22,786 nt of DNA from positions 1 through 22,786 of the IMG/VR virus record IMGVR_UViG_3300020463_000148; one strand, written 5' to 3'. The notes beneath the pieces were generated by a model. That model was given only the letters and a program-made list of their open reading frames with translations, made no database searches and had not been told where the DNA came from. The position numbers were made by a program, and so were the translations under genes. Of the stretch, positions 1 through 9,587 are shown piece after piece. Each line of letters starts with the position of its first letter. The first letter of the stretch is position 1. This stretch comes from a virus.

Positions 1-3000
1 GCCGTTCCTGCAATTTTTCCTTGTGCAGGATCAATGTAATCAATATATTCTGTAACTTGATTTGTATTTTTATTGTATAAACTAATACCTTTGAATTTAC
101 TTAGGTCAACTAATGCTCTTGAAGATCTAATTTTTTCCCATAATTTAGTATTAGGAGTTGTTCTATAATCTAATATAGTTCCTCTACTGTTATTGTCATC
201 TCTTTTGTAAGAAGGTATACCAACATAAATGTGGTTACCGTTAATAAACATTGTCTTACCAAAGTATAATGCTTTGCTATCTGCAAATTGTAACTTATCT
301 GCATACACATATCTATTACCTAATAGTTCGTATACAAAAACTTCACCTGTGTCAATTAATGATGTATTGAACAATGTAGTTCCATTGTCAAAGTTTGTTG
401 TGCCGCCGTCAAATTCTGTAATGCTTGTAAGGTCACCACCTGCTGAATGTACTGCAAGTCTATCAGTTCCGTACTTAACAACAGTACCAAACTTCTCATT
501 TGCAATTCCTTTAGGTCCAGTTAGGTGTTGTACCATTTGGAATGTACCGTTGATGCTTTCGTAAATGAATACTGTGCCTTGGTTTACATATTGATTGCTA
601 TATTTAGGAGCACCTACTGCAACAAATCTACCATCATTGGAAACTGTTACAGAACTTCCAAAGCCAATGTCTGCCGCATAAGCATCAATTACTTGACTAA
701 ACAGGAAGTGTCCTAATACTTTTCTGTAAATTGCTAACTTCGGTGTATTAATGGAACTATCTATAGCATCTCCATACTTAACAATAGTTGCTAATACTTC
801 TCCATCACTGCTAATTCCGTATTCTGTACCAAACTCATATAAGTTATTGTTTTGAATTGCACTATCGTCGCCAATAATAAATCCTGTGTCATTTGGTAAG
901 TAACCATTTAGGTCAAGACCTTCTGTAACTACTGTCCAATTTGATTCATTCCATGCATTTGCAATAATATTTGTTTGTGCTTGATAAATTAATCCAAGGT
1001 ATTTTACGTATTCGCCTTGCTTGTATGTTACAGTTGTACTAAAATCGCCTTTGTAATCTACATCTTGTCCTAAAATCCAACCTTTAGTTGTGTCATATTT
1101 TATAACATTAATTCTACCTGGTTGATTAAACGTTCCGTTACCTTTGCTTAACAAGTATGCAGTATAAGTTCCATCGTTGTGTGTAACCATTTCAACTTTT
1201 GCGCCTAAGTGTCTACTGCTTTGTGCGTCAGGCATAATATAGACATTGTGTAAGTTGTAGAAGTTACTTGTATTTCTTTCGTAAATTGCGTATGCACCTT
1301 GTCTTGTTAATGCACTTGCAACACCAATATTGTTTGCAGTAATATTGTAAACTCTTTCCCAATCATTATTAGTATTACTTGGTGGATTTGCATCTCTTGC
1401 GATTCCTGACTGTTCTACGCTGTCATAAATCCAGTATTCAAATCCTTGTAATGTTCTTGTTGAGCCCGTTGTTAAGTTTGTTCCTCTGTCTATAACAACA
1501 ATCGGCCCTGCTGTATCTGATTCTAAATGTCTTGTGTTGATTGTACCAACAAGTCTTACAACGCCTGCGCCTTGTGAACCACCGTTAATACTTAAACTTG
1601 AAATATCATTGTTCTGTGAACCAAACTTCCAAGTACCGTTAACATTTTTAACCCATACTCTTAAAGTATTAAACAGTTTTTCTACTCCTGCAACTTCTGC
1701 TGTTGCAAGTGTGTCGTTATCTTGTACTGTATCTCCAACAATAGGAATAAAAGGGTTACCGTAATTAGGATTGTAATCAGCATCGCCTGGTGTAGGTGAA
1801 CCTCTATCGTCAAACGCTGTAAGATTTACTTCAATCCAGCCATTCCAAAGATCATCAATAGTGTGTTCTGTTCTGTTTAGATAGTCGTGTGTTATTTCAG
1901 GACTTATTACACCTGGGTCTTGAATTAAATTATCAGCAGTTGCATATTCACTAAAGTAAAAATTAAATGTATTTCCTACTACAAGACTGCTTGTTAAAGT
2001 TGCTGGTGCTCTAAATACCCATTTGTCAGAAAGTACATTACCACTATCACCTAAGAATGATAAAGTTTCAATGTAACTTGTTACTGTAGGATTCTGATCT
2101 GTTAAATTATCCTGAATTCTTAATGCATTTTCATAATATTTTACGCTACGTGATACACCTGTTTTAATAATGTCTTGAATAACAAGATATGGTTTAGTTT
2201 CAATAGTAACTGTTGAAGTAAAACTTGCACTTGGTCCAGCAATTTGCCACCAACCACCTAAGTAATTCTCGTCTTGTTGTACTGCTCTTTCAAATACACC
2301 TATTTGAATATCACCAACAAATAATGTACCTGTTGTTTCAAACAATCCGTTTGCATCTTTAACATAAATTAAACTTCTATTATCACCTGTAGTATGTACC
2401 TTAGTAACAACTGCAACTGCTGTTGCACTACTAACTGTTTCTCCTACACTTGGAATAGCCTGTGTATTATCAATTAATAATATATCATCAATTTTTTCTA
2501 TAATAGCATGTTCACCATCGAAGTATGTCTTAGTCATTGATGGATCATTATTGAAAGGTGTTACGCCGCCTGGATATCTTGTGTTAATGTTATTCCATAA
2601 TAACTGTAACTTGTCACCTACTTCTGTTCCGGCATACTGTGTTTTAGGTGCTCTGATCAATACATGGTCTGTAAGTTCTTCAGGGAAAGTAAAATTACCT
2701 CTTAATATAAAGTGTAAGTTGCTGTATGCATTATTTTGTCTTGTACTGACAAGTGCTTGTACATGAGAGTTAAATGTTTGATATTCTAAATCTGGATCTT
2801 GTGGCTCAACTGTAGTTTTTGCTTTCCAGTATTGATTAGTATATTTTACAATGTCGTTTTGTGTGTAAGTTGAAGCACTATTAAAGTCTCCTTTATAGAA
2901 AGACTTAACATTTGAAGCATAAGGTATACCAACAATTAACCATTTACCGTCTGTTGATATATTTGTGCTTTGACCAAAACTGTTTTCACCACTGCCCATA

Positions 3001-6000
3001 AAGCCTGTAGGGCAATCAAGTATTTGTGACTGTACAGCATTAAGATTTTCTGATGCTCTAAAGTAAATGTCTACTCTACCGTTTGCAGTTTCATCTGGCA
3101 CACCGATTGGAATAATGCTGTTAGTTGCATTTGCACTAATGCTTGTTCCAAAGTTATTAGTATCACTGCCTAATATACCGGAAATACTGTTACTGAAAGA
3201 CTGTTGTTTTAAAGAGTATTTGTTTTTGTTTTCTACAACTGCCCATCTATTGTTTTCATCATGGTCAACCCAAACTCTTTCGTTGTTGCTAACGTTGTCT
3301 CTTGTAACTTTTGTATTAACATCACTAAGATTATCAACCCTTACACTAATTAAGTGTGTAATGAATGCTGAAATCTCTGGTAAATCAGTTTGTTCTCCAG
3401 AAGTTGTAGCATAGATTGTATTAAGACTTGTTCTCTGTACTTTGTAAAACTTATCAGTATCACCTGTACCAAGTACACTAATAATATCACCTTTAACAAA
3501 CGAAGGTGCTTTACCTGTTGTAATTTCTATCATACCCGAACTGTCCGAGTTTACAATAGCACTTACTTTAAATGATGTTTCTGTTTGACGTAAAATATCC
3601 CATGTTTGTGACTTTTTAGCAACCCAAATATATTTTCCTACATCAATTGTATTAGGATCAAGTGCAAGTATGTCATCATAGTTTGTAACTTTGAAATCAA
3701 TGTCTGCTTCTGCAACATAACCCGCTGTCTTAATGTATGAATTATCTTCCGCAATATATTTTGTTGGGAAAGGAGCATGATTATAATCTGCTGGTTTGCT
3801 GTAAGCATCTGATGGTACATATCTGTAAACAAGATCTGTTGCTAAAGGATCAATGTTTTGTACCAACTGGAATGGTTGTGGACTTAATCTAAATTTACCT
3901 TCGTCAAGTTTATACTCAACTTCTTCAAAGCCTCCATTGGCTCCATATTGTCCAACCTTAAATGCCCATTCTTCAAAAAATTCTAAACTTGAATTTTCTG
4001 TATTAGATAATGCATCAAATAATTTCTTTAATGAATTAGTTGTGCCTTTATCTTGAATATATCCTTGATAAAATTTATACTGTGAAACATCATCATTAAT
4101 AATGTTTTCTAAATACTTACGTTTCTGATAACCTGTTAAGTGTTGTGCAATACGTTGCTGTTCGCTATCAAAGTTATCTGTGTCTAAGTCATAAAAGTCT
4201 GCAAACTGATTTGATTTGTAATCTAAGTTTGGTATAAGTTCTGATTTAGGCTTTTCAGGTAATTTGTACCAATCTTTCTCGTTAAAGTTTGCACTACCTT
4301 GAATTTTATATTTTGCACTATAATAAAAAGTTTTATACTGTACAACATCAGCAATATCATAATCTTTATTTTCTTGCCAATCTTTTACCGTAACACCATC
4401 GTAAGTAAATCCTGGAATATGTAAACCACCATTCCAGTCTGTAGTTCTGTAACCTAATATTTTAATTCTTGCTTGTCTATACCCAGGTGCTGGATTATAA
4501 ATTGTATCATTGAATACTGTTTTATTATCAAGTAGACAAACATGCTCTTTTTGTACAAGCGGTAATTTTAAAAAGTATATTCCATCAGCAGTATTTTTAA
4601 GTTGTAAGCCAAAATTATTTTGACTACTACGTAACGTGTTTGTAAATTCTTCTTTAAGTTTTTGACCGTCTGCTTTTAATAATGTGTAATCATAAAAGTT
4701 GTCAAAGATATTATCAACTACTGCATAATCTCTGCTAAAGTTTAAATTAATAGCACTTGGAGAAAGTGTTAACAATGCGCCTTCGCTCCAGTTTTGTGTA
4801 GTCCAGAATAAAAATTCTCTTGCACTTAATTCCCAGTTCTCAATAGTTTCAAGTTCTCTGTTGAATGCACTAAAGTCAAACCCTTGTTTAATTAAATATT
4901 GTTCATAACCTAACAAAAAGTCAATAACTTCTTGTGTAGTTCTTAACATTGTACCGTAATTTAGTTTGGAAGTAGTTGATTCAAACTCTCTTCTAAGGAT
5001 ACCTTCTCTGCCTCCTTCAATTGGTAACTCTGCAAGTTTAATAAAGTTGTCATCTGTAATAGTTGCAAATATTCCTGTGGTCTTTACACGGTAGAAACTT
5101 GAACCAGTACGTATAATTTGTCCTTCGACATATCGTTCACCTGGTGTCCACTCTAAGAAGTTTTCACTAACACCCCCTACATTAACAACTGGATCAGCGG
5201 CACGTTCAATGTAATTGAAATAATCAAAGTAAGGTTTGCTTTTGTCATAACCTTTAACAACAAATCCTGCTGGACGTTTTTCAACAATTACACCACTGTA
5301 AGAAACTGTGTCAATTGGTGAACTTGTGTTTAAAAATACTTTATAGTTTTCATCTGGAATAAAAACGTTGCCTTGGTTATTAGGTGTTCTTGAATCAAGT
5401 AATAATCTAAACTTATCTTTTGTAGTAAATCCGCCAACTTTAAATCCAAGTTGTACTTCAAGTTTTTTAACACTGTCACTATATTCTTTGTTTAGTTTTG
5501 TTACATCTGCATTAATATAGTTGAAAATATAATTAACAAGACCTGCTGTAGTTATACGTGTAGTATCTTCTACTGTATTAGGGAATATAATATTCTTTGG
5601 TTCTAAACGTTTATTGTTTTCTGAGTAAACAATTCCGCCTGCTGGATTACGTATAATTCTTGCTCTGTCAAAACCTACACCAATTACCTTAGCAGGTTGA
5701 TGAATTAGATATGCAATCAATAATGCAAAAGGCCATTCAGAACTTCTACGCCATGCTGTTTCAACTGGTGATTCATCACCAAACACAAATGAGTTATTTG
5801 TTTCAGGTACAATAAGGCCTTGTGCATATCCGCTGTCATATGGACTTATTAAATTACCTTGTGTGTTAACAGGAATATATCTTGTTAAATCTTTTCTTTT
5901 GTAATTTGTTCTATATCTAATAGGCTTGTTAGGCTCACGCACTAAACCTTTTTCAAGGTCTCCCCAAAGAATTAAGTTTTCTTTAGTGTATGGTGCTGGA

Positions 6001-9000
6001 CCATAAACTGTTTCCCACCAAGTTGGCTGATCAATGTAACCTAAAACTTTCCATGGTGTTGTATGCGGAGTATCTGTGCCTAAATATCTATTATAAATTC
6101 CTCTCCAGAATCCTGGCAAAGGCAATCCATCTGGATCAGCAAGTTTAGAATAGTTCCAAGTAAATGGATCTGCTCTGTTATAGAATGAAACATCTGTGTA
6201 GTCAGGATCACCTGCAATACTTAACCATTCAACAAAGTCAGTAATAGTAACGTTCTCTGAATCTTCTCTTGTAAATCCTGTATCTCTTGAAGGGTGTCCA
6301 AGGAAAGCATCAATATCAAATATTGTAGAATCGTAAGTTACTTTAACATTATTGTAGATTCTTTTTTCAATCTCTAAAATAATATCATCTCTATAATCAT
6401 TGTACGCTTTAATAACACTGCCGTCGTGTCCTTTAATAAGCACACGTGGTTCTTGATATGTGTTGTCAGTAAATTTTATTGGCTTGTGTAAAGGATACAA
6501 ACCTAACTTTGTTGGTGTAGGTGGAATATACGAAGCATCTGTTGATTCGTATTCGTAAATTGTAATTGTATCGTCTACAGCAAGAACATAATCGTTAGCA
6601 ATTTGTATAAAGCCTTCGCTTGTAAATGTATAATCTTGTCCGTGTAATAATTGTACACCATTGTGATATACATAAACTGCATTAGCACTAATAGTTGATA
6701 GTGTAAAAAGAGTTGTTAAACTGTAAAACTTATTACCAACATCTGTAACAACAAAATCACGTTTAGTATTAGCACCCGAACCTATCATATCTGTCCAGTA
6801 AAATGCTGTTTGTTTTGATTTTTCAGACTGCCATTTTTCAATCACTTTGTCTGCTAAGAATGGTGCTGTACCGTCAACACCTAAATTATCTGCAATGTCA
6901 ACAACTGCTCTTTTAAATTTTGCATATTCTTTTCTTGCAAATCTTAATGCTTTTACAATGTTGTATTCTTTGTTTGTAATATGATATGATGCTAAAGGTA
7001 TTGCACCAGAGTGTTGTACAAATTTTGTACCAAGTTTTGCAAGTCCACCTAAGTTACGTAAATTGCTTGGTCCTGGAAAACTTCCTGTAAATCCTGTAAC
7101 ATTAGAAATAATTGTTTGCACATGATCTGTTACTTCACCGTATGTAAAGTCAGCAATGTTTTCATTCAATGGGTTATTTTGTAAGTTAATTGGAAACTCA
7201 TATTTTCCATTTGCATTTTTATCTGCTTCACTTGTACAATGTAAAATTAGAATGTCGTCATTTTTTAAATCTGTTGTAAATCTTACGTATGCAATGCCAT
7301 TAATTCTATTCAATGTCCATGCTGTTTGTCTTACGTTGTTTACAAAAACTTTTACATCTAACTGATTTAAGTCACCGCTTCTGTCATATACATCAACTGC
7401 AAAGTCATTCTTTTGTCCAGATACAATGTACTGTCTAATAACTTTTTGTTTACTGTCAGTATCTACTTTCTCCCAACCACTTACACTTGTATAAGTGTTA
7501 AGTCCTGTATATTTTCTTAAAGTTGCTGAATCAGTTTTTACTGTATAGTCTTTATTATTAAGTTGATAATTAAATGAATCAGTTAATAAGTCAAAGTTAA
7601 AAACAATGTCTCCACTATTTTCGATGTTTCTATAACTTAAAGGAAAACCTAATACTGTATCATTAGTACCGTTACCTTGTTTATAACTAAACAAATCAGT
7701 ACCCGTAAATGTGTTTGATGTATAAGTGTCAAAACTTACATCAGTAATATCATAAAGATTAAATTTAGGTTTCTGATTTGCTTTTGTTTTATCTTGTGCT
7801 TTGATCCATTTAGATCCGTTGTACCAATAAATCTTACCCGAGTTTACTGTACCACCTGTAACTAATACTGTTTGATCTGTTAATGGATCTGTATCAGTTT
7901 CATCTTGTAATGCAACTTGTCTTACACCGTTGTGTGTGATAAATTTTACTTTGTAAATTCTACCATTGACTCTTATGTCTGGATCTGCTGTGAATAATAC
8001 ACGAAGGCCTTCAGTAAGTTCAACACCATCAATGTTGTAACCTGTGCTACCTTCAATGGTGCTAAAAACATCAACAGTAAAATCATCAATTAGATCAACA
8101 TTTACTTTTTTCTCACTACCAAAGTTATATAGACGCAATCCTGAATTAAATTCAATAATAGGTCTTGAAGCACGTTGTAATTGATCTATTGAAACTTCTG
8201 TGCCATTTGCTAACGCTGTTTTTTCAATAGTGTCTTTGTGGAACCAACGATTGTGTCTACTCCATTGGTTGCCGTCAATACTTGCTCTATTGATTGTAAT
8301 GTAATCTTGTTCTTTAGGATAATTTAGTGCTTGTCCAAATGGTAACTTATCAAAGTTTTCTGTATCGAATGGTACAAATATATTTGAACTGTATGCTCCT
8401 GTGATCTCAAGATCGGCTTTGTTGATTAATTGTATTGATTCGCCAACACCTTCAACATACCAATATCCTTCTGAATATTTTGCTGGTGTAACATCACCTA
8501 AAAATTCTACTAACATACCATTGGATAAATCAGTGTCAGTTCTTGTTGTGTAAGTTACTTTTTGTAGAATTTCTTTTTCTACATCAATTTCTGTATTTTC
8601 TAATATATTATAAAGTGTAACTAAACCTGATGTGTTTACGTCATTTTGACTGATATAAAATAATGTATCTGGTGCATCAAGTGGCACTGTAAATTTAAGT
8701 GTGCCTTTTTCTACATACACTGTTGCTGATTCTACACCGTCGGTATAAATTGTAGAGATATTATCTCCGTCCTTGAATCCAGTTATACCGCCTTCGACAG
8801 GCTCTACTATGTAATCACCTGTGTCATAGCCATCGGTGTCATATAATTCTGCTTCAAACTTACCAGATGCCAACACACCTTCAACTGTCTCAGTTATAAT
8901 CGCTTGTCCTGGAGTAAATGCTCTATTAGTCGCAAAAGCAATAGGGTGTCCAGGGGTATCAATCTCGAATATGTAAGTTTGACCTTTGTAAAGTTTTAGG

Positions 9001-9587
9001 GTAGGATTTTGTGTTAAACCTGTTGGGGTAAATTTATACGCTACGTTGTCATCATTTTCCTCCAAGGATACTTTAAATGTAGAAACTATTTCTTTGTTTT
9101 GACCAAAGATAGGTAATACTTGTGGTCCTGATGGTAACCAATAGTATTCTCTAAAGTTTACAAACTTGTCCCAATCAACGTGTGGTTGCCACGCATAATA
9201 TTCCTGTGCGTTTATTTTACTATGATTAGGAGTTTTATTACCAAACGCCCTTAGTTGGTTAATATAATCATTATAGTCTTTGTAGAAATCAACATTGTCT
9301 GAGTCATCTTTTAAAACAACTGCTGGTTCTACTTGATAGTCTTCTCTTTGTTTTGTAACATCTGCAACATAGTTGTCCTCTGCCGTTAACGCCTTTGCAT
9401 CTCTACGACCATAATATGAATTAAGTTTTTCAACTTCTCCTGGATTCATTAATTGATCCAGAGTACTTGTTAAGAACTTTTTATTTGCAGGCGTTCTGAA
9501 ATATTTAGGTAAGTGGCTTAAACTTGTTCTGTTCTCGTCCTCGCCTGGACCAATTGGAAGATCATTCTGGTCGTTATCATACGCCAT
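1..9587 (-). CDS. Giant virion structural protein, probable baseplate wedge protein in the gp7 position (partial, C-terminus off the left edge)
   Basis: The minus-strand frame is open from the ATG at 9587 to the left edge, giving 3195 codons and no stop. The start is backed by a GGAGGT ribosome site five bases upstream, and the ATG shares one base with the gp6 stop (TAATG). The N-terminal part contains a VDWDKFVNFREYYWLPSGP segment that I recall from large virion proteins of T4-like cyanophages. Its place directly after gp6 matches T4 gene 7, whose product (1032 residues) is the central wedge protein. Visible modules are four CBM5/12-like aromatic motifs (near residues 1475-1518, 1735-1780, 2230-2266 and 2841-2890) and FG-GAP propeller blades (near 2145-2225 and 2916-3128). 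The last readable segment, YIDYIDPAQGKIAGT, also recalls the cyanophage giant proteins. The virion-structural call is firm. Equating it with gp7 rests mainly on gene order. Confidence 0.8.
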   Translation of the reverse strand, partial: MAYDNDQNDLPIGPGEDENRTSLSHLPKYFRTPANKKFLTSTLDQLMNPGEVEKLNSYYGRRDAKALTAEDNYVADVTKQREDYQVEPAVVLKDDSDNVDFYKDYNDYINQLRAFGNKTPNHSKINAQEYYAWQPHVDWDKFVNFREYYWLPSGPQVLPIFGQNKEIVSTFKVSLEENDDNVAYKFTPTGLTQNPTLKLYKGQTYIFEIDTPGHPIAFATNRAFTPGQAIITETVEGVLASGKFEAELYDTDGYDTGDYIVEPVEGGITGFKDGDNISTIYTDGVESATVYVEKGTLKFTVPLDAPDTLFYISQNDVNTSGLVTLYNILENTEIDVEKEILQKVTYTTRTDTDLSNGMLVEFLGDVTPAKYSEGYWYVEGVGESIQLINKADLEITGAYSSNIFVPFDTENFDKLPFGQALNYPKEQDYITINRASIDGNQWSRHNRWFHKDTIEKTALANGTEVSIDQLQRASRPIIEFNSGLRLYNFGSEKKVNVDLIDDFTVDVFSTIEGSTGYNIDGVELTEGLRVLFTADPDIRVNGRIYKVKFITHNGVRQVALQDETDTDPLTDQTVLVTGGTVNSGKIYWYNGSKWIKAQDKTKANQKPKFNLYDITDVSFDTYTSNTFTGTDLFSYKQGNGTNDTVLGFPLSYRNIENSGDIVFNFDLLTDSFNYQLNNKDYTVKTDSATLRKYTGLNTYTSVSGWEKVDTDSKQKVIRQYIVSGQKNDFAVDVYDRSGDLNQLDVKVFVNNVRQTAWTLNRINGIAYVRFTTDLKNDDILILHCTSEADKNANGKYEFPINLQNNPLNENIADFTYGEVTDHVQTIISNVTGFTGSFPGPSNLRNLGGLAKLGTKFVQHSGAIPLASYHITNKEYNIVKALRFARKEYAKFKRAVVDIADNLGVDGTAPFLADKVIEKWQSEKSKQTAFYWTDMIGSGANTKRDFVVTDVGNKFYSLTTLFTLSTISANAVYVYHNGVQLLHGQDYTFTSEGFIQIANDYVLAVDDTITIYEYESTDASYIPPTPTKLGLYPLHKPIKFTDNTYQEPRVLIKGHDGSVIKAYNDYRDDIILEIEKRIYNNVKVTYDSTIFDIDAFLGHPSRDTGFTREDSENVTITDFVEWLSIAGDPDYTDVSFYNRADPFTWNYSKLADPDGLPLPGFWRGIYNRYLGTDTPHTTPWKVLGYIDQPTWWETVYGPAPYTKENLILWGDLEKGLVREPNKPIRYRTNYKRKDLTRYIPVNTQGNLISPYDSGYAQGLIVPETNNSFVFGDESPVETAWRRSSEWPFALLIAYLIHQPAKVIGVGFDRARIIRNPAGGIVYSENNKRLEPKNIIFPNTVEDTTRITTAGLVNYIFNYINADVTKLNKEYSDSVKKLEVQLGFKVGGFTTKDKFRLLLDSRTPNNQGNVFIPDENYKVFLNTSSPIDTVSYSGVIVEKRPAGFVVKGYDKSKPYFDYFNYIERAADPVVNVGGVSENFLEWTPGERYVEGQIIRTGSSFYRVKTTGIFATITDDNFIKLAELPIEGGREGILRREFESTTSKLNYGTMLRTTQEVIDFLLGYEQYLIKQGFDFSAFNRELETIENWELSAREFLFWTTQNWSEGALLTLSPSAINLNFSRDYAVVDNIFDNFYDYTLLKADGQKLKEEFTNTLRSSQNNFGLQLKNTADGIYFLKLPLVQKEHVCLLDNKTVFNDTIYNPAPGYRQARIKILGYRTTDWNGGLHIPGFTYDGVTVKDWQENKDYDIADVVQYKTFYYSAKYKIQGSANFNEKDWYKLPEKPKSELIPNLDYKSNQFADFYDLDTDNFDSEQQRIAQHLTGYQKRKYLENIINDDVSQYKFYQGYIQDKGTTNSLKKLFDALSNTENSSLEFFEEWAFKVGQYGANGGFEEVEYKLDEGKFRLSPQPFQLVQNIDPLATDLVYRYVPSDAYSKPADYNHAPFPTKYIAEDNSYIKTAGYVAEADIDFKVTNYDDILALDPNTIDVGKYIWVAKKSQTWDILRQTETSFKVSAIVNSDSSGMIEITTGKAPSFVKGDIISVLGTGDTDKFYKVQRTSLNTIYATTSGEQTDLPEISAFITHLISVRVDNLSDVNTKVTRDNVSNNERVWVDHDENNRWAVVENKNKYSLKQQSFSNSISGILGSDTNNFGTSISANATNSIIPIGVPDETANGRVDIYFRASENLNAVQSQILDCPTGFMGSGENSFGQSTNISTDGKWLIVGIPYASNVKSFYKGDFNSASTYTQNDIVKYTNQYWKAKTTVEPQDPDLEYQTFNSHVQALVSTRQNNAYSNLHFILRGNFTFPEELTDHVLIRAPKTQYAGTEVGDKLQLLWNNINTRYPGGVTPFNNDPSMTKTYFDGEHAIIEKIDDILLIDNTQAIPSVGETVSSATAVAVVTKVHTTGDNRSLIYVKDANGLFETTGTLFVGDIQIGVFERAVQQDENYLGGWWQIAGPSASFTSTVTIETKPYLVIQDIIKTGVSRSVKYYENALRIQDNLTDQNPTVTSYIETLSFLGDSGNVLSDKWVFRAPATLTSSLVVGNTFNFYFSEYATADNLIQDPGVISPEITHDYLNRTEHTIDDLWNGWIEVNLTAFDDRGSPTPGDADYNPNYGNPFIPIVGDTVQDNDTLATAEVAGVEKLFNTLRVWVKNVNGTWKFGSQNNDISSLSINGGSQGAGVVRLVGTINTRHLESDTAGPIVVIDRGTNLTTGSTRTLQGFEYWIYDSVEQSGIARDANPPSNTNNDWERVYNITANNIGVASALTRQGAYAIYERNTSNFYNLHNVYIMPDAQSSRHLGAKVEMVTHNDGTYTAYLLSKGNGTFNQPGRINVIKYDTTKGWILGQDVDYKGDFSTTVTYKQGEYVKYLGLIYQAQTNIIANAWNESNWTVVTEGLDLNGYLPNDTGFIIGDDSAIQNNNLYEFGTEYGISSDGEVLATIVKYGDAIDSSINTPKLAIYRKVLGHFLFSQVIDAYAADIGFGSSVTVSNDGRFVAVGAPKYSNQYVNQGTVFIYESINGTFQMVQHLTGPKGIANEKFGTVVKYGTDRLAVHSAGGDLTSITEFDGGTTNFDNGTTLFNTSLIDTGEVFVYELLGNRYVYADKLQFADSKALYFGKTMFINGNHIYVGIPSYKRDDNNSRGTILDYRTTPNTKLWEKIRSSRALVDLSKFKGISLYNKNTNQVTEYIDYIDPAQGKIAGT

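Noticed and set aside
3067-3414. Plus-strand open frame of 115 codons, and others like it at 229-564, 1534-1764 and 7156-7365
   Set aside because: They lie antisense to the giant structural gene, have no convincing ribosome sites or recognisable protein features, and are explained by the codon use of the minus-strand gene.
6092-6099. TATAAATT on the plus strand, similar to a late promoter
   Set aside because: It lies inside the giant gene in antisense orientation with no gene downstream, and such strings are expected in AT-rich DNA.
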